Assembly: GCA_945902805.1 (NCBI GenBank)
Contig: CAMDMZ010000012.1
Span: forward strand, 44,692 to 108,691
DNA from: Propionivibrio dicarboxylicus
Lineage (GTDB): Bacteria > Pseudomonadota > Gammaproteobacteria > Burkholderiales > Rhodocyclaceae
Reading direction: 5' to 3'
DNA length: 64,000 bases
The translations under genes were made by a program, and so were the position numbers. Below are positions 54,422-62,977 of the stretch, piece by piece. Every line of letters starts with the position of its first letter. The stretch's first letter is position 1. The notes below the pieces were generated by a model that had not been told where the DNA came from, made no database searches, and saw only the letters and a list, made by a program, of their open reading frames with translations.

Positions 54422-54877
54422 CTAAAAGGCGCTGACTCCGACGATCACCACCGCATAGCGCAAGCCTTTGCCCAGCGCCATCCACAGCGCGCTGGATAGC
54501 CAGGGCAGGCGTAGCCAGCCGGCGGCCGCGCACAGCGCATCGCCGATGACTGGCGTCCAGGCTAGAAGTAGCAGCAGCGTGCCATGGCGGTGCAAGGCGT
54601 CACGGTATTTCAGGTGCTTGAGCGAATCCGCCGTCTCGCCAGCACCGACTTTTTGCGGTAACAACCGCCCTGCGGCATAGGTGCTCATACCGCCCAGCGT
54701 ATTGCCCGTGGTGGCGAGGATGAAGGCCATTGGCGTTTGCTCGGGATGCGCTAGAACCAACGCCACCAGTGCCGCTTCCGAGCCGCCGGGCAACAACGTG
54801 GCGGCGAGAAAACTGAGCAGGAACAGCCCGCCGAGACCAAATACGGCGCCTTCCGGGGCGATCAGAAAATCCAGCAC
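54422..54877 (-). CDS. YqaA-family inner-membrane protein
   Basis: A 151-residue SNARE-associated/DedA-related membrane protein of the short YqaA type with about four hydrophobic segments. FLLSFLAATLLPGGSEAALVA and TGNTLGGMSTYAAGRLL are typical, as is LLLAWTPVIGDALCAAAGWLRLP. The start codon is GTG at 54877, just 13 nt after the threonine aldolase stop. Between YAAGRLL and SLKHLKYRD lies QKVGAGETA, encoded by a dispersed-repeat copy, where relatives have a short loop. YqaA function is not firmly known; DedA relatives take part in membrane homeostasis. Confidence 0.85.
   Translation of the reverse strand: MLDFLIAPEGAVFGLGGLFLLSFLAATLLPGGSEAALVALVLAHPEQTPMAFILATTGNTLGGMSTYAAGRLLPQKVGAGETADSLKHLKYRDALHRHGTLLLLLAWTPVIGDALCAAAGWLRLPWLSSALWMALGKGLRYAVVIVGVSAF
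54630..54655 (+). repeat. Dispersed 26-bp repeat, copy 15 (inside the YqaA gene)
   Basis: A perfect consensus on the plus strand. It is read as QKVGAGETA in the minus-strand gene, in the loop between two hydrophobic segments. Confidence 0.92.
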
Positions 54878-54889
54878 GCGGTTCGCGAC

Positions 54890-55978
54890 TTACAGGCTGG
54901 CAGCGATGTCGGCGGCGAGATGATCGACGGCGGCTTCGGTACTGGCCCAGGAGCACATGAAGCGCGCGACGCCGCCGATGAAGGTGTGGAAGCTCCAGCC
55001 CTTGGCGCGCAGCCGTACCATCGCCTCGGCCGGCAGATTGACGAATACGCCATTGGCCTGCGTCGGCATGAACTCAAGGCTCGGTAGCTTTTCCAGGTGT
55101 CGGGCCAGGCGCTGCGCCATCTGGTTGGCATGACCGGCGTGACGCAACCAGGTTTGGTTTTCCAGCATCGCCAGCCAGGGCGCCGAGAGGAAACGCATTT
55201 TCGAGGCGAGTTGCCCGGCTTGCTTGCAGCGCCAGGAAAACTCTTCGCCCAGCGCGCGATCAAAAAACACGATGGCTTCACCGATCGGCAAGCCCATTTT
55301 GGTGCCACCAAAACACAGCACATCAATACCGGCGCGCCAGGTGATGTCGGCCGGTGCCACGTCAAGGGCAGCGACGGCATTGGCAAAACGGGCGCCATCC
55401 ATATGGGTGCGCAAGCCATGCTGCTTGGCCAGGCGCGTGATGGTGTTGATTTCGTCCGCAGAGTACAACGTGCCCATTTCGGTGGTCTGGGTCAGGGTCA
55501 CGACCTTGGGTCGCGGGTAGTGCAGGTCGCGGCGGCGGGTGATCAGGTGCTCGACGCCGGCGGCATCGAGCTTGCCCTCCCGTTGCGGTGCCAACAGCAA
55601 CTTGGCGCCGTTGGAAAAGAACTCAGGAGCGCCGCACTCATCGGTTTCGACGTGGGCCGATTCGGCACAGATCACACCCTGATACGACTGGCACATGGCG
55701 GCCAGCGCCAATGAATTGGCAGCGGTGCCGTTGAAGGAAAAATAGATGTCGCAATCGGTGGCGAACAGCTCGCGAATGTGGTCGCAGACCTCGCGCGTGG
55801 TGGCGTCTTCGCCGTAGGACGAGACGAAGCCGGCATTGGCGGCGTTGAACGCGGCGAGTGCTTCAGGGCACACGCCGGCGGTGTTGTCGCTGGCGAATTG
55901 AAGGAAGTAACCGGGGATGGCAGGCGTGGCGGGCATGGGCGCGAAGGTGTGTTGATGAAAGTGCTGCGATTTTGCCAT
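54890..55978 (-). CDS. ltaE: Low-specificity threonine aldolase (beta-eliminating lyase family)
   Basis: A PLP enzyme, about 362 residues, cleaving threonine or related beta-hydroxy amino acids to glycine plus aldehyde. FASDNTAGVCPEAL opens the fold. The PLP lysine is K227 in LCFGGTKMGLPIGEA, and AESAHVETDECGAPEF and THMDGARFANAVAAL are active-site blocks. The first possible ATG (56020) overlaps the divergent ilvA start, so I prefer 55978. Alternatives such as L-allo-threonine or phenylserine aldolase are possible. It is divergent from ilvA, another threonine-consuming enzyme. Confidence 0.88.
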   Translation of the reverse strand: MAKSQHFHQHTFAPMPATPAIPGYFLQFASDNTAGVCPEALAAFNAANAGFVSSYGEDATTREVCDHIRELFATDCDIYFSFNGTAANSLALAAMCQSYQGVICAESAHVETDECGAPEFFSNGAKLLLAPQREGKLDAAGVEHLITRRRDLHYPRPKVVTLTQTTEMGTLYSADEINTITRLAKQHGLRTHMDGARFANAVAALDVAPADITWRAGIDVLCFGGTKMGLPIGEAIVFFDRALGEEFSWRCKQAGQLASKMRFLSAPWLAMLENQTWLRHAGHANQMAQRLARHLEKLPSLEFMPTQANGVFVNLPAEAMVRLRAKGWSFHTFIGGVARFMCSWASTEAAVDHLAADIAASL

Positions 55979-56018
55979 GCCATAATCAGCCCGATATTCA
56001 TGACCCGTTTTGAACCCC

Positions 56019-57533
56019 ATGGCGCACCCCGATTACCTGGAAAAAATCCTGAATGCCCGTGTCTATGATGTGGCGATCGAAACCCCGCTCGAACTGGCGG
56101 CCAATCTCTCGACCCGCAGCGGTAACCGCATCTTTTTCAAGCGTGAGGATATGCAACCGGTGTTCAGCTTCAAGCTGCGCGGTGCCTACAACAAGATCGC
56201 TCACCTGACCCCGGCGCAACGCAAAGTCGGCGTGATTTGCGCCTCGGCCGGTAATCATGCCCAGGGCGTGGCGCTATCGGCGCAAAAGCTGGGCATTCGC
56301 GCGGTGATCGTGATGCCGACCACCACGCCGGCGATCAAGATCGACGCCGTGAAGAAACGTGGTGGCGAAGTGGTGCTGGCCGGCGATGGCTACGATGCCG
56401 CCTATATCCATGCGTTGGAGCTCGAGAAGCAGGAGAAGCTTACTTTCGTTCATCCCTTTGATGACCCGGATGTCATCGCCGGACAAGGCACCATCGGCAT
56501 GGAAATCCTGCGCCAGCATCCGGATCCGATTGACGCGGTGTTCTGTTGCGTCGGCGGCGGCGGGCTGATCGCCGGCGTCGCAGCCTATATCAAGCGCCTG
56601 CGACCGCACACCAAAGTGATCGGCGTCGAGGCCATGGATGCCGATGCCATGGATCGCTCACTCAAGGCCGGCAAGCGTGTGCGACTTGAATCGGTCGGCT
56701 TGTTCGCCGACGGCGCGGCGGTGAAATATGTCGGCCAGGAAACCTTCCGTCTGGCGAAGGAGTATGTCGATGAAATGGTGCTCGTCGATACCGATGCCAT
56801 CTGCGCCGCGATCAAGGATGTGTTCGAAGATACGCGCTCGATTCTCGAGCCAGCGGGCGCCTTGGCGGTGGCCGGCGCCAAGGAATGGGCGAGTCGAAAC
56901 AAGCTGCACGGCAAGACGCTGGTGGCCGTGGCGTCGGGCGCCAACATGAATTTTGATCGCCTGCGGTTCGTCGCCGAGCGCGCCGAAGTGGGCGAGCAGC
57001 GCGAAGCGATCTTTGCCGTGACGCTGCCGGAACAGCCGGGCAGCTACAAGAAATTTGTCAGCCTAATCGGCAATCGCAATATCACCGAGTTCAACTACCG
57101 CTTCCACGATGCCGGCGAGGCGCATGTCTTCGTCGGCCTGCAGGTCGCCAACCGGACCGAGTCGACCAAGCTGGCTGACCAGTTGCGCAAACATGGTTAT
57201 GCCATGCTCGATCTGACCGACGACGAAATGGGCAAATTGCATATTCGCCATTTGGTGGGCGGTCATTCGTCGCAAGTGAAAAACGAGTTGCTCTACCGCT
57301 TTGAGTTTCCCGAACGCCCCGGCGCCCTGATGAATTTCCTCGACAAAATGAGCGCCGGCTGGAATATCTCCTTGTTTCATTATCGCAATCATGGCGCTGA
57401 CACCGGTCGTGTTCTGGTCGGGATGCAAGTGCCGCCCAAAGAGATGAAGGATTTTCGTACCTTCCTCAAAAATCTCGGCTACCGCTTCTGGGACGAGTCG
57501 AAAAACCCGGCGTACCGCTTGTTCCTGGGCTGA
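56019..57533 (+). CDS. ilvA: Threonine ammonia-lyase, biosynthetic
   Basis: The first enzyme of isoleucine synthesis, converting threonine to 2-oxobutanoate. At 504 residues it is the long form: a PLP catalytic domain (about 1-320) with the Schiff-base lysine K52 in FSFKLRGAYNK, and the glycine loop VGGGGLIAGVA. Two ACT-like domains follow (about 330-410, AIFAVTLPEQPGSYKKFV; about 425-504, RFEFPERPGALMNFL), which give isoleucine inhibition (family knowledge). A TTG at 56010 is possible; I use the ATG at 56019. The adenylate cyclase gene starts 5 nt after the stop. Confidence 0.95.
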   Translation: MAHPDYLEKILNARVYDVAIETPLELAANLSTRSGNRIFFKREDMQPVFSFKLRGAYNKIAHLTPAQRKVGVICASAGNHAQGVALSAQKLGIRAVIVMPTTTPAIKIDAVKKRGGEVVLAGDGYDAAYIHALELEKQEKLTFVHPFDDPDVIAGQGTIGMEILRQHPDPIDAVFCCVGGGGLIAGVAAYIKRLRPHTKVIGVEAMDADAMDRSLKAGKRVRLESVGLFADGAAVKYVGQETFRLAKEYVDEMVLVDTDAICAAIKDVFEDTRSILEPAGALAVAGAKEWASRNKLHGKTLVAVASGANMNFDRLRFVAERAEVGEQREAIFAVTLPEQPGSYKKFVSLIGNRNITEFNYRFHDAGEAHVFVGLQVANRTESTKLADQLRKHGYAMLDLTDDEMGKLHIRHLVGGHSSQVKNELLYRFEFPERPGALMNFLDKMSAGWNISLFHYRNHGADTGRVLVGMQVPPKEMKDFRTFLKNLGYRFWDESKNPAYRLFLG

Positions 57534-57538
57534 AGGCC

Positions 57539-59449
57539 ATGCCACTCGTGCGCCACTTGAGTCACAAGACCTGGGTGCTCGCGCTGGTGGCGGCCTTGTT
57601 CGCGGCGACGGTGGCGGAGGGCTTGTATCGCAGCGGCGTTGCGATGCGTGTGGAGAATCTCTACACCGACATCTGGCACCGGATTGCCGGACAGCGTTAC
57701 CAGCCGCAACACACGGCCCTGGTGATGATCGATGATCCGACGCTCAATCAGCGTCCCGATGAACCGCTGGCGTTCTGGACGCCCCATTTTGCGCAGGCCG
57801 TGAGCGTGCTGCGCGCGGTGGGCGTCAAGCTGGTAACGATCGATTTCATTTTCAGCGGTAGCCCGGAGCGCTGGATTGACAAGCTCGGCCTGATGAACCG
57901 CGATGCCTCGCGCAACTATGACCAGCGTTTTCGCGAGGAGATCAATCTTGGCAGCGTCTTGCTTGCTGGTTTCAAGGTGGAAAGCGGCGATACGGTGGAT
58001 GACTTCGCTCTCCCCAGCCCCGACTACCTGTTGGCCCTGCCGGATCTTGATCTTGTTCGTTCCATCGGTCTCGCCAATTTGAATTCGGATACCGATGGCG
58101 CGGTGCGGCACTTTCATCTACAAGAGGTGGATAACGATTTTGTGCGCCAGGAAGGATTGCCCATTCTGACCCTGGGCGGACTAGCGGCGGTGACGGCGAC
58201 CGGTCAGGATATCAAAGCCGGTCGCTGGTCGTTTGGCGGGCGCCAACTGAATGGCAGCCAGATGATGTCGATAGCGTTTCCCGGCCCACCGGGCACGTTC
58301 AAGGCGCTGTCTTTTGGCAAACTGCTGCAACCGAATGCTGAGTCGAATCCGGAGGTGAAGGCTCTGGCCGGCAAGGTCGTGTTGATCGGCGCCGGTTACG
58401 CTGGCATGAACGATGTGCATCCGACACCGTATTCGACCAGCTTGGCCGGAGCCAACCAGTTGATGTCCGGCCCGGAAATTCAGGCGGGCATTATCGAAAC
58501 CCTGCTCGCGGGGCGCTTCCTAGACGAGTTGCCCGCCGTTGCCCGCTTGCTTGGTTTTTGTTCCTTGTTGGCCGTGGTGGCGATGCTGGGGATGCGCTTT
58601 TCGGCCTGGCGCGCGGTGGCGTTTGTCGTGCTGGCGACCCAGCTTGCGGCGTGGGCGGCTTATCTGCTGTTCAAGCAGGGCATACTTTTCCCGCTGGCCC
58701 ACCTGCAACTGGGCATGGTGCTGGTCCTGATCAGCCAGTCATTGTTGCGTCTGACGCACGAGGAAAAGGAGCGCGAGCGCATCGGCCAGATGTTCGGCCG
58801 CTATGTCTCGCCGCACGTGATGTCGGCGATCCTGGCGTCGCCGACTCTGCCCGAACTGGGCGGCCAGGCGCGGAATGTCACGGTGCTGTTTTCCGACATT
58901 CGCAACTTCACCACCTTGTCGGAAATGCTCAGTGCGCGCGAGGTCGTCGAATTGCTCAACACTTACTTTGAACGTGCCTGTGCCGTGCTGCTGGCGCAGG
59001 GCGCGACGATCGACAAGTTCATCGGCGATGCCATCATGGCCGAATTTGGCGCACCGCTGGAGCAGCCCGACCACGCCCTGCGCGCCGTGCGGGCAGCGAT
59101 CGCCCTGCGTGCCGTGGCCATCGATTTTCGTCACTGGATGGAGCAGCGTTTTGCCGGGCGTGATCTGCCCGAGTTTGATATTGGCGTCGGCCTCCATAGC
59201 GGCGAGGCGATCATGGGCAATATCGGTTCATCGACGCGCATGGAATACACCGCGATCGGCGATACCGTGAATGTGGCCTCGCGCCTGGAGGGCCTGACCA
59301 AGACGGTGCATTGTGCGATTCTGGCCTCACTTGAGACAGTGCGGCAGGCCGGTCCCGGCGTGCAAGTCGGTACCCGTTACTCGTTGGCCGTCAAGGGCCG
59401 CCATCAGGAAGTGGAGGCGACCGACATCCTGGGGCTGGCAGATTCCTGA
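57539..59449 (+). CDS. Membrane adenylate/guanylate cyclase with CHASE2 sensor
   Basis: A 636-residue class III nucleotide cyclase. After an N-terminal membrane helix (about 12-30), a CHASE2 domain occupies about 35-330 (ALVMIDDPTLNQRPDEPLAFW; KVVLIGAGYAGMNDVHPTPYS). Three membrane helices follow (about 340-410), then the catalytic domain: VTVLFSDIRNFTTLSE, DKFIGDAIMAEFGAP and YTAIGDTVNVASRLEG, with both metal aspartates present. It should make cAMP in response to an unknown periplasmic signal. The start overlaps the ribosome site just after ilvA, so the two may be co-transcribed without functional relation. Confidence 0.92.
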   Translation: MPLVRHLSHKTWVLALVAALFAATVAEGLYRSGVAMRVENLYTDIWHRIAGQRYQPQHTALVMIDDPTLNQRPDEPLAFWTPHFAQAVSVLRAVGVKLVTIDFIFSGSPERWIDKLGLMNRDASRNYDQRFREEINLGSVLLAGFKVESGDTVDDFALPSPDYLLALPDLDLVRSIGLANLNSDTDGAVRHFHLQEVDNDFVRQEGLPILTLGGLAAVTATGQDIKAGRWSFGGRQLNGSQMMSIAFPGPPGTFKALSFGKLLQPNAESNPEVKALAGKVVLIGAGYAGMNDVHPTPYSTSLAGANQLMSGPEIQAGIIETLLAGRFLDELPAVARLLGFCSLLAVVAMLGMRFSAWRAVAFVVLATQLAAWAAYLLFKQGILFPLAHLQLGMVLVLISQSLLRLTHEEKERERIGQMFGRYVSPHVMSAILASPTLPELGGQARNVTVLFSDIRNFTTLSEMLSAREVVELLNTYFERACAVLLAQGATIDKFIGDAIMAEFGAPLEQPDHALRAVRAAIALRAVAIDFRHWMEQRFAGRDLPEFDIGVGLHSGEAIMGNIGSSTRMEYTAIGDTVNVASRLEGLTKTVHCAILASLETVRQAGPGVQVGTRYSLAVKGRHQEVEATDILGLADS

Positions 59450-59535
59450 TCCCAATTTTGGTCTACTTTAGGTCGCGGCGTAGAATGCGCATCCCTGACA
59501 AATCGACCGCTTGTGCGGTTTGAGGTTCACACATT

Positions 59536-60618
59536 ATGAGTATCAGCCCCATTGCCGACATCGTTGCCGACATGCGCGCCGGCCGCATGGTCATCCTGGT
59601 TGACGAAGAGGATCGCGAGAATGAAGGTGATCTGGTCCTGGCCGCCGAACATGTGACGCCCGAGGCGATCAATTTCATGGCCAAATGGGGCCGTGGCCTG
59701 ATCTGCCTGACGCTCACCGAGCAGCGTTGTCGCCAGTTAGAACTGCCGCTGATGGTGCGCGAGAACAAGGCGCAGCACGGCACCGCCTTTACCCTGTCGA
59801 TTGAAGCGGCCGAGGGCGTGACCACTGGTATTTCTGCTCACGACCGCTCGCGCACCGTGCAGGCGGCCGTTGCCCGTCATGCCACTGCGGCCGACATCGT
59901 TCAGCCGGGGCATATCTTCCCGCTCATGGCGCAGAACGGCGGCGTGCTGGTGCGCGCCGGTCACACCGAAGCCGGCTGCGATCTGTCGCGCCTGGCGGGG
60001 CTCGAACCGGCCGGGGTGATCTGCGAGATCCTCAAAGACGACGGCACCATGGCACGCCTGCCGGACCTGCTGATATTCGCCGCTGAACACGATTTGAAGA
60101 TTGGCACCATTCGCGATCTGATCCAGTACCGTTCGGAAAACGAAAAGCTGATCGACTGCGTTGCCGACCGCGAAATCACCGGCCGTTTTGGCAGCTTCCG
60201 CTTGCGCGCCTTTGCCGATCAAACCAGCGGCGAGTTGCATCTTGCGCTGTCTTCCGGCGAAATCCAGGCCGATACCGAAACCCTGGTGCGCGTGCACGAT
60301 TCCGCCAATATCCTCGACTTTCTTGATAGTCAGGCGCCCGGCCACAGTGTCAGTCTGGAGCAGGCGATGGCGGCGATTGTGCAGCAGGCGCCGGGCGTTG
60401 TCGTGCTTCTACATCGCAAGGAAAACAGCGCCGACTTGCTGGCCGCGCTGAATGCAACGGCGCCGCGCCAAACCAGGTGGGATCCGCGCCTGTATGGCAT
60501 TGGCGCACAAATTCTGCGCGAACTGGGGGTGGGCAAGATGCGCCTGCTCGGCTCGGCGCGCAAGATGCCCAGTATGGCCGGCTTCGGCCTTGAAATCACC
60601 GGCTACGCCCAGCCGTAA
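59536..60618 (+). CDS. ribB: 3,4-dihydroxy-2-butanone-4-phosphate synthase with degenerate GTP cyclohydrolase II domain
   Basis: This enzyme makes the four-carbon precursor of riboflavin from ribulose 5-phosphate. The 360-residue product has an intact RibB domain (about 1-205): [11 protein letters not shown] at 23-33, and [20 protein letters not shown]. The C-terminal region (about 210-360) aligns with RibA but has lost the zinc cysteines and catalytic motifs: [14 protein letters not shown] stands where the CxxGD...C motifs should be. GTP cyclohydrolase activity is therefore unlikely and a separate RibA should exist elsewhere. GAGG lies 11 nt before the ATG. It is the first gene of the ribB-ribH-nusB-thiL-pgpA-cinA-recA series; no FMN riboswitch was found upstream. 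Confidence 0.93.
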   Translation: MSISPIADIVADMRAGRMVILVDEEDRENEGDLVLAAEHVTPEAINFMAKWGRGLICLTLTEQRCRQLELPLMVRENKAQHGTAFTLSIEAAEGVTTGISAHDRSRTVQAAVARHATAADIVQPGHIFPLMAQNGGVLVRAGHTEAGCDLSRLAGLEPAGVICEILKDDGTMARLPDLLIFAAEHDLKIGTIRDLIQYRSENEKLIDCVADREITGRFGSFRLRAFADQTSGELHLALSSGEIQADTETLVRVHDSANILDFLDSQAPGHSVSLEQAMAAIVQQAPGVVVLLHRKENSADLLAALNATAPRQTRWDPRLYGIGAQILRELGVGKMRLLGSARKMPSMAGFGLEITGYAQP

Positions 60619-60633
60619 CGAGAGGACAACACG

Positions 60634-61092
60634 ATGAGCATCCGCGAACTCGAACCCAATTTCGCCGCCGGTACGCTGCGCGTCGGCATCGTCATGGCCC
60701 GATTTAACCGTGAGATCGGCGAAGGTCTGCTTTCCGGTTGCAAGGCCGAACTGACCAAGCTTGGCGTGGCTGACGAAAACGTCACGCTGGCCACCGTGCC
60801 CGGCGCACTGGAAATCCCGTTGGTACTGCAAACCATGGCGCAAAGCGGCAAATTTGATGCACTGGTCGCACTCGGCGCCGTGATTCGCGGCGAGACCTAT
60901 CACTTTGAAATCGTCTCGAATGAGTCGGCACGTGGCGTCACCGATGTGCAGCTCAACACCGGCATCCCGATCGCCAACGGTGTATTGACCACCGAAAACG
61001 ACGATCAGGCGCTGGTGCGTATGGTGCAAAAAGGTGGCGAAGCGGCTCAGGCGGCGGTCGAGATGGCGAACTTGTTGAAAGCGGTCAAGTAA
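60634..61092 (+). CDS. ribH: 6,7-dimethyl-8-ribityllumazine synthase
   Basis: Lumazine synthase condenses the RibB product with the pyrimidine intermediate in the penultimate riboflavin step. The 152-residue protein has [28 protein letters not shown] and the catalytic histidine H90 in [24 protein letters not shown] precedes the ATG. It lies 15 nt after ribB and touches nusB (stop TAA directly followed by the GTG start). Confidence 0.96.
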   Translation: MSIRELEPNFAAGTLRVGIVMARFNREIGEGLLSGCKAELTKLGVADENVTLATVPGALEIPLVLQTMAQSGKFDALVALGAVIRGETYHFEIVSNESARGVTDVQLNTGIPIANGVLTTENDDQALVRMVQKGGEAAQAAVEMANLLKAVK

Positions 61093-61527
61093 GTGGCATC
61101 AAACAAATCACCGCGTCGGCGCACACGCGAGTTTCTCATCCAGGGCCTGTATCAGGCTCAGGTCGGCGGCCAGGACGCGGCGGCGATTCAGGTCCAAGCG
61201 GAGGGCGTGCAGGGCTTCGACAAGGTGGATCGTGAGATGTACGACGCCTTGCTGAGCGATACGCTGGCCAACCGCGAGGCGCTGGTGGCGGATCTTTCGG
61301 TGTATATCGATCGGCCATGGCACGAGGTCTCGCCGATCGAGCGCAGCATCCTGTTGCTCGGTGCCTGCGAGTTAAAGCTGCACCTCGAAACACCCTACCG
61401 CGTCATCATCAACGAAGCCATCGAGCTGGCGAAAATCTACGGCGGCACCGACGGCCACAAGTTCGTTAATGGCGTGCTCGACAAGTTGGCGGCGGTACTG
61501 CGCGCGACGGAGTTGGGCCGGGCCTGA
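61093..61527 (+). CDS. nusB: Transcription antitermination factor NusB
   Basis: An RNA-binding helical protein that with S10 forms the antitermination complex on rRNA operons. The 144-residue product has RRRTREFLIQGLYQAQ, SPIERSILLLGACEL and VIINEAIELAKIYGGTDGHKFVNGVLDKL, all standard. The start codon is GTG immediately after the ribH stop, so expression probably relies on translational coupling. The ribH-nusB pairing is widely conserved. Confidence 0.95.
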   Translation: MASNKSPRRRTREFLIQGLYQAQVGGQDAAAIQVQAEGVQGFDKVDREMYDALLSDTLANREALVADLSVYIDRPWHEVSPIERSILLLGACELKLHLETPYRVIINEAIELAKIYGGTDGHKFVNGVLDKLAAVLRATELGRA

Positions 61528-61530
61528 GCC

Positions 61531-62457
61531 TTGCCTTCCGAGTTCGAACTGATCGAGCGCTGCTTCAAACGGCGCACTCACCACACGCTGCTAGGTATCG
61601 GTGACGATGGCGCCTTGATCGTGCCGACTGCCGGGCACGAGTTGGTGGTTTCTACCGATCTGCTGGTCGAAGGCACGCATTTTTTCCCTGACGTTGATCC
61701 CGAAGATCTGGGCTGGAAGACACTCGCCGTCAATGTCTCCGACATGGCGGCGATGGGCGCCCAGCCACGCTGGGCCACACTCGGTATCGCCGTGTCACCA
61801 GAACCGACTTTTTCATGGCTGGACGATTTCGCTCGTGGCTTCTTTGCCTGTGCTGACGAGTTCGGCGTCGATCTGATCGGCGGCGACACGACGCGCGGGC
61901 CGCGCTGTTTTGCCGTGACCATCATGGGAGAAGTGCCGGCCGGTCAGGCGCTGCGGCGTTCAGGCGCGCAGCTGGGCGATGAGATCTGGGTGTCCGGTTT
62001 CCCCGGCCGCGCGGCACGCGGGCTGGCGCATCTGCAAGACAGAGCGCCGCTTGGCGATCAGCAACTTGCCGATTGCCTGGCCGCCCTGCATCGCCCGCAA
62101 CCACGGGTCGCACTTGGTTTGGCCTTGCGCGGCATCGCCCACGCCGCGATTGATGTTTCCGACGGCCTGCTCGCCGATTTGGGCCATATCCTTGAGGAAT
62201 CCGGCGTTAGTGCCACGCTGGATAGCCTGCCGCAGAACGTCGACAACGCCTACCTTGCGGGTGGTGACGACTACGAACTGGTGTTTTCTGCTCCCGCTAC
62301 GCGATCCGCCGACATCGCCGCACTTGCCGAGCAATTGCAGTTGCCACTGACCCGCATTGGGCGCATCGAAGCGGGTCTGCCGGGCAGCTTGCGCGTCATC
62401 GATTCAGCGGGGCAAGACATGACACCCGCCAAGCGCGGCTTCGATCATTTCCGTTAG
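61531..62457 (+). CDS. thiL: Thiamine-monophosphate kinase
   Basis: An ATP-dependent kinase making thiamine pyrophosphate from thiamine monophosphate. The 308-residue product has GIGDDGALIV, VSTDLLVEGTHFF and DMAAMGAQPRWATLGI at the N-terminus, then DVSDGLLADLGHILEESG and YELVFSAPA. The start codon is TTG at 61531, 3 nt after nusB, and no better start is visible. At about residues 87-94 AVSPEPTF is encoded by a repeat copy that replaces the usual leucine/proline stretch before WLDDFARGFF. The protein keeps the family length, so the copy substitutes for native loop residues rather than lengthening it. Confidence 0.93.
   Translation: MPSEFELIERCFKRRTHHTLLGIGDDGALIVPTAGHELVVSTDLLVEGTHFFPDVDPEDLGWKTLAVNVSDMAAMGAQPRWATLGIAVSPEPTFSWLDDFARGFFACADEFGVDLIGGDTTRGPRCFAVTIMGEVPAGQALRRSGAQLGDEIWVSGFPGRAARGLAHLQDRAPLGDQQLADCLAALHRPQPRVALGLALRGIAHAAIDVSDGLLADLGHILEESGVSATLDSLPQNVDNAYLAGGDDYELVFSAPATRSADIAALAEQLQLPLTRIGRIEAGLPGSLRVIDSAGQDMTPAKRGFDHFR
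61789..61815 (+). repeat. Dispersed 26-bp repeat, copy 16 (inside thiL)
   Basis: GCCGTGTCACCAG then AACCGACTTTTTC, read in frame as AVSPEPTF. It shares the TCACCAGAACCGA variant with the copy in tetR (529). Confidence 0.78.
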
Positions 62458-62466
62458 AGTGCGGCC

Positions 62467-62976
62467 ATGGCCAAGACCTCAGCCCCACCGTTCAAATTTC
62501 TCTTTCATCATCCGGCGCATCTGCTGGCCTGCGGCTTCGGTTCGGGTCTTGCCCCATTCGCGCCAGGCACCTTCGGTACGGCGTTCGCCTGGCTGACTTT
62601 CCCGTTGCTACAGAGCTATCTTGGCAGCGATCCTGGCATTGGCATCTTCCTTGTGCTCGCTTTCGTCATTGGCGTTTCCGCCTGCCAGATCACCGGGCGG
62701 TCGCTCGGCGTGATCGATCACGGCAGCATCGTCTGGGATGAAATCGTGCCTTTCTGGACGGTTCTGCTGTTCACCCCGGACACGTTTCTGTGGCAAGCCG
62801 CTGCATTTGCCGCCTTCCGTTTCTACGACATTGTCAAACCCTACCCGGCCAGTTACTTCGATCAGCAGGTGAAGAACGGTTTCGGCGTGATGATGGACGA
62901 TGTAGTGGCGGCTGCGTATTCGGTCCTGACGCTGGCGGTGATCAAGGCTGCTGTACTGGACCCGCTGCTGGGCTGA
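62467..62976 (+). CDS. pgpA: Phosphatidylglycerophosphatase A
   Basis: A membrane phosphatase converting phosphatidylglycerophosphate to phosphatidylglycerol. The 169-residue protein has LACGFGSGLAPFAPGTFGTAFAW (the GSG...PGT motif), the acidic motif IVWDEIVPFWTVL, FRFYDIVKPYPASYFD and GVMMDDVVAAAYS. At least three hydrophobic segments are present. It lies 9 nt after thiL and 1 nt before cinA, the usual betaproteobacterial order. Confidence 0.94.
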   Translation: MAKTSAPPFKFLFHHPAHLLACGFGSGLAPFAPGTFGTAFAWLTFPLLQSYLGSDPGIGIFLVLAFVIGVSACQITGRSLGVIDHGSIVWDEIVPFWTVLLFTPDTFLWQAAAFAAFRFYDIVKPYPASYFDQQVKNGFGVMMDDVVAAAYSVLTLAVIKAAVLDPLLG

Positions 62977-62977
62977 G

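Noticed and set aside
59450..59535. FMN riboswitch upstream of ribB
   Set aside because: The 86-bp gap is too short and lacks the conserved RFN elements.
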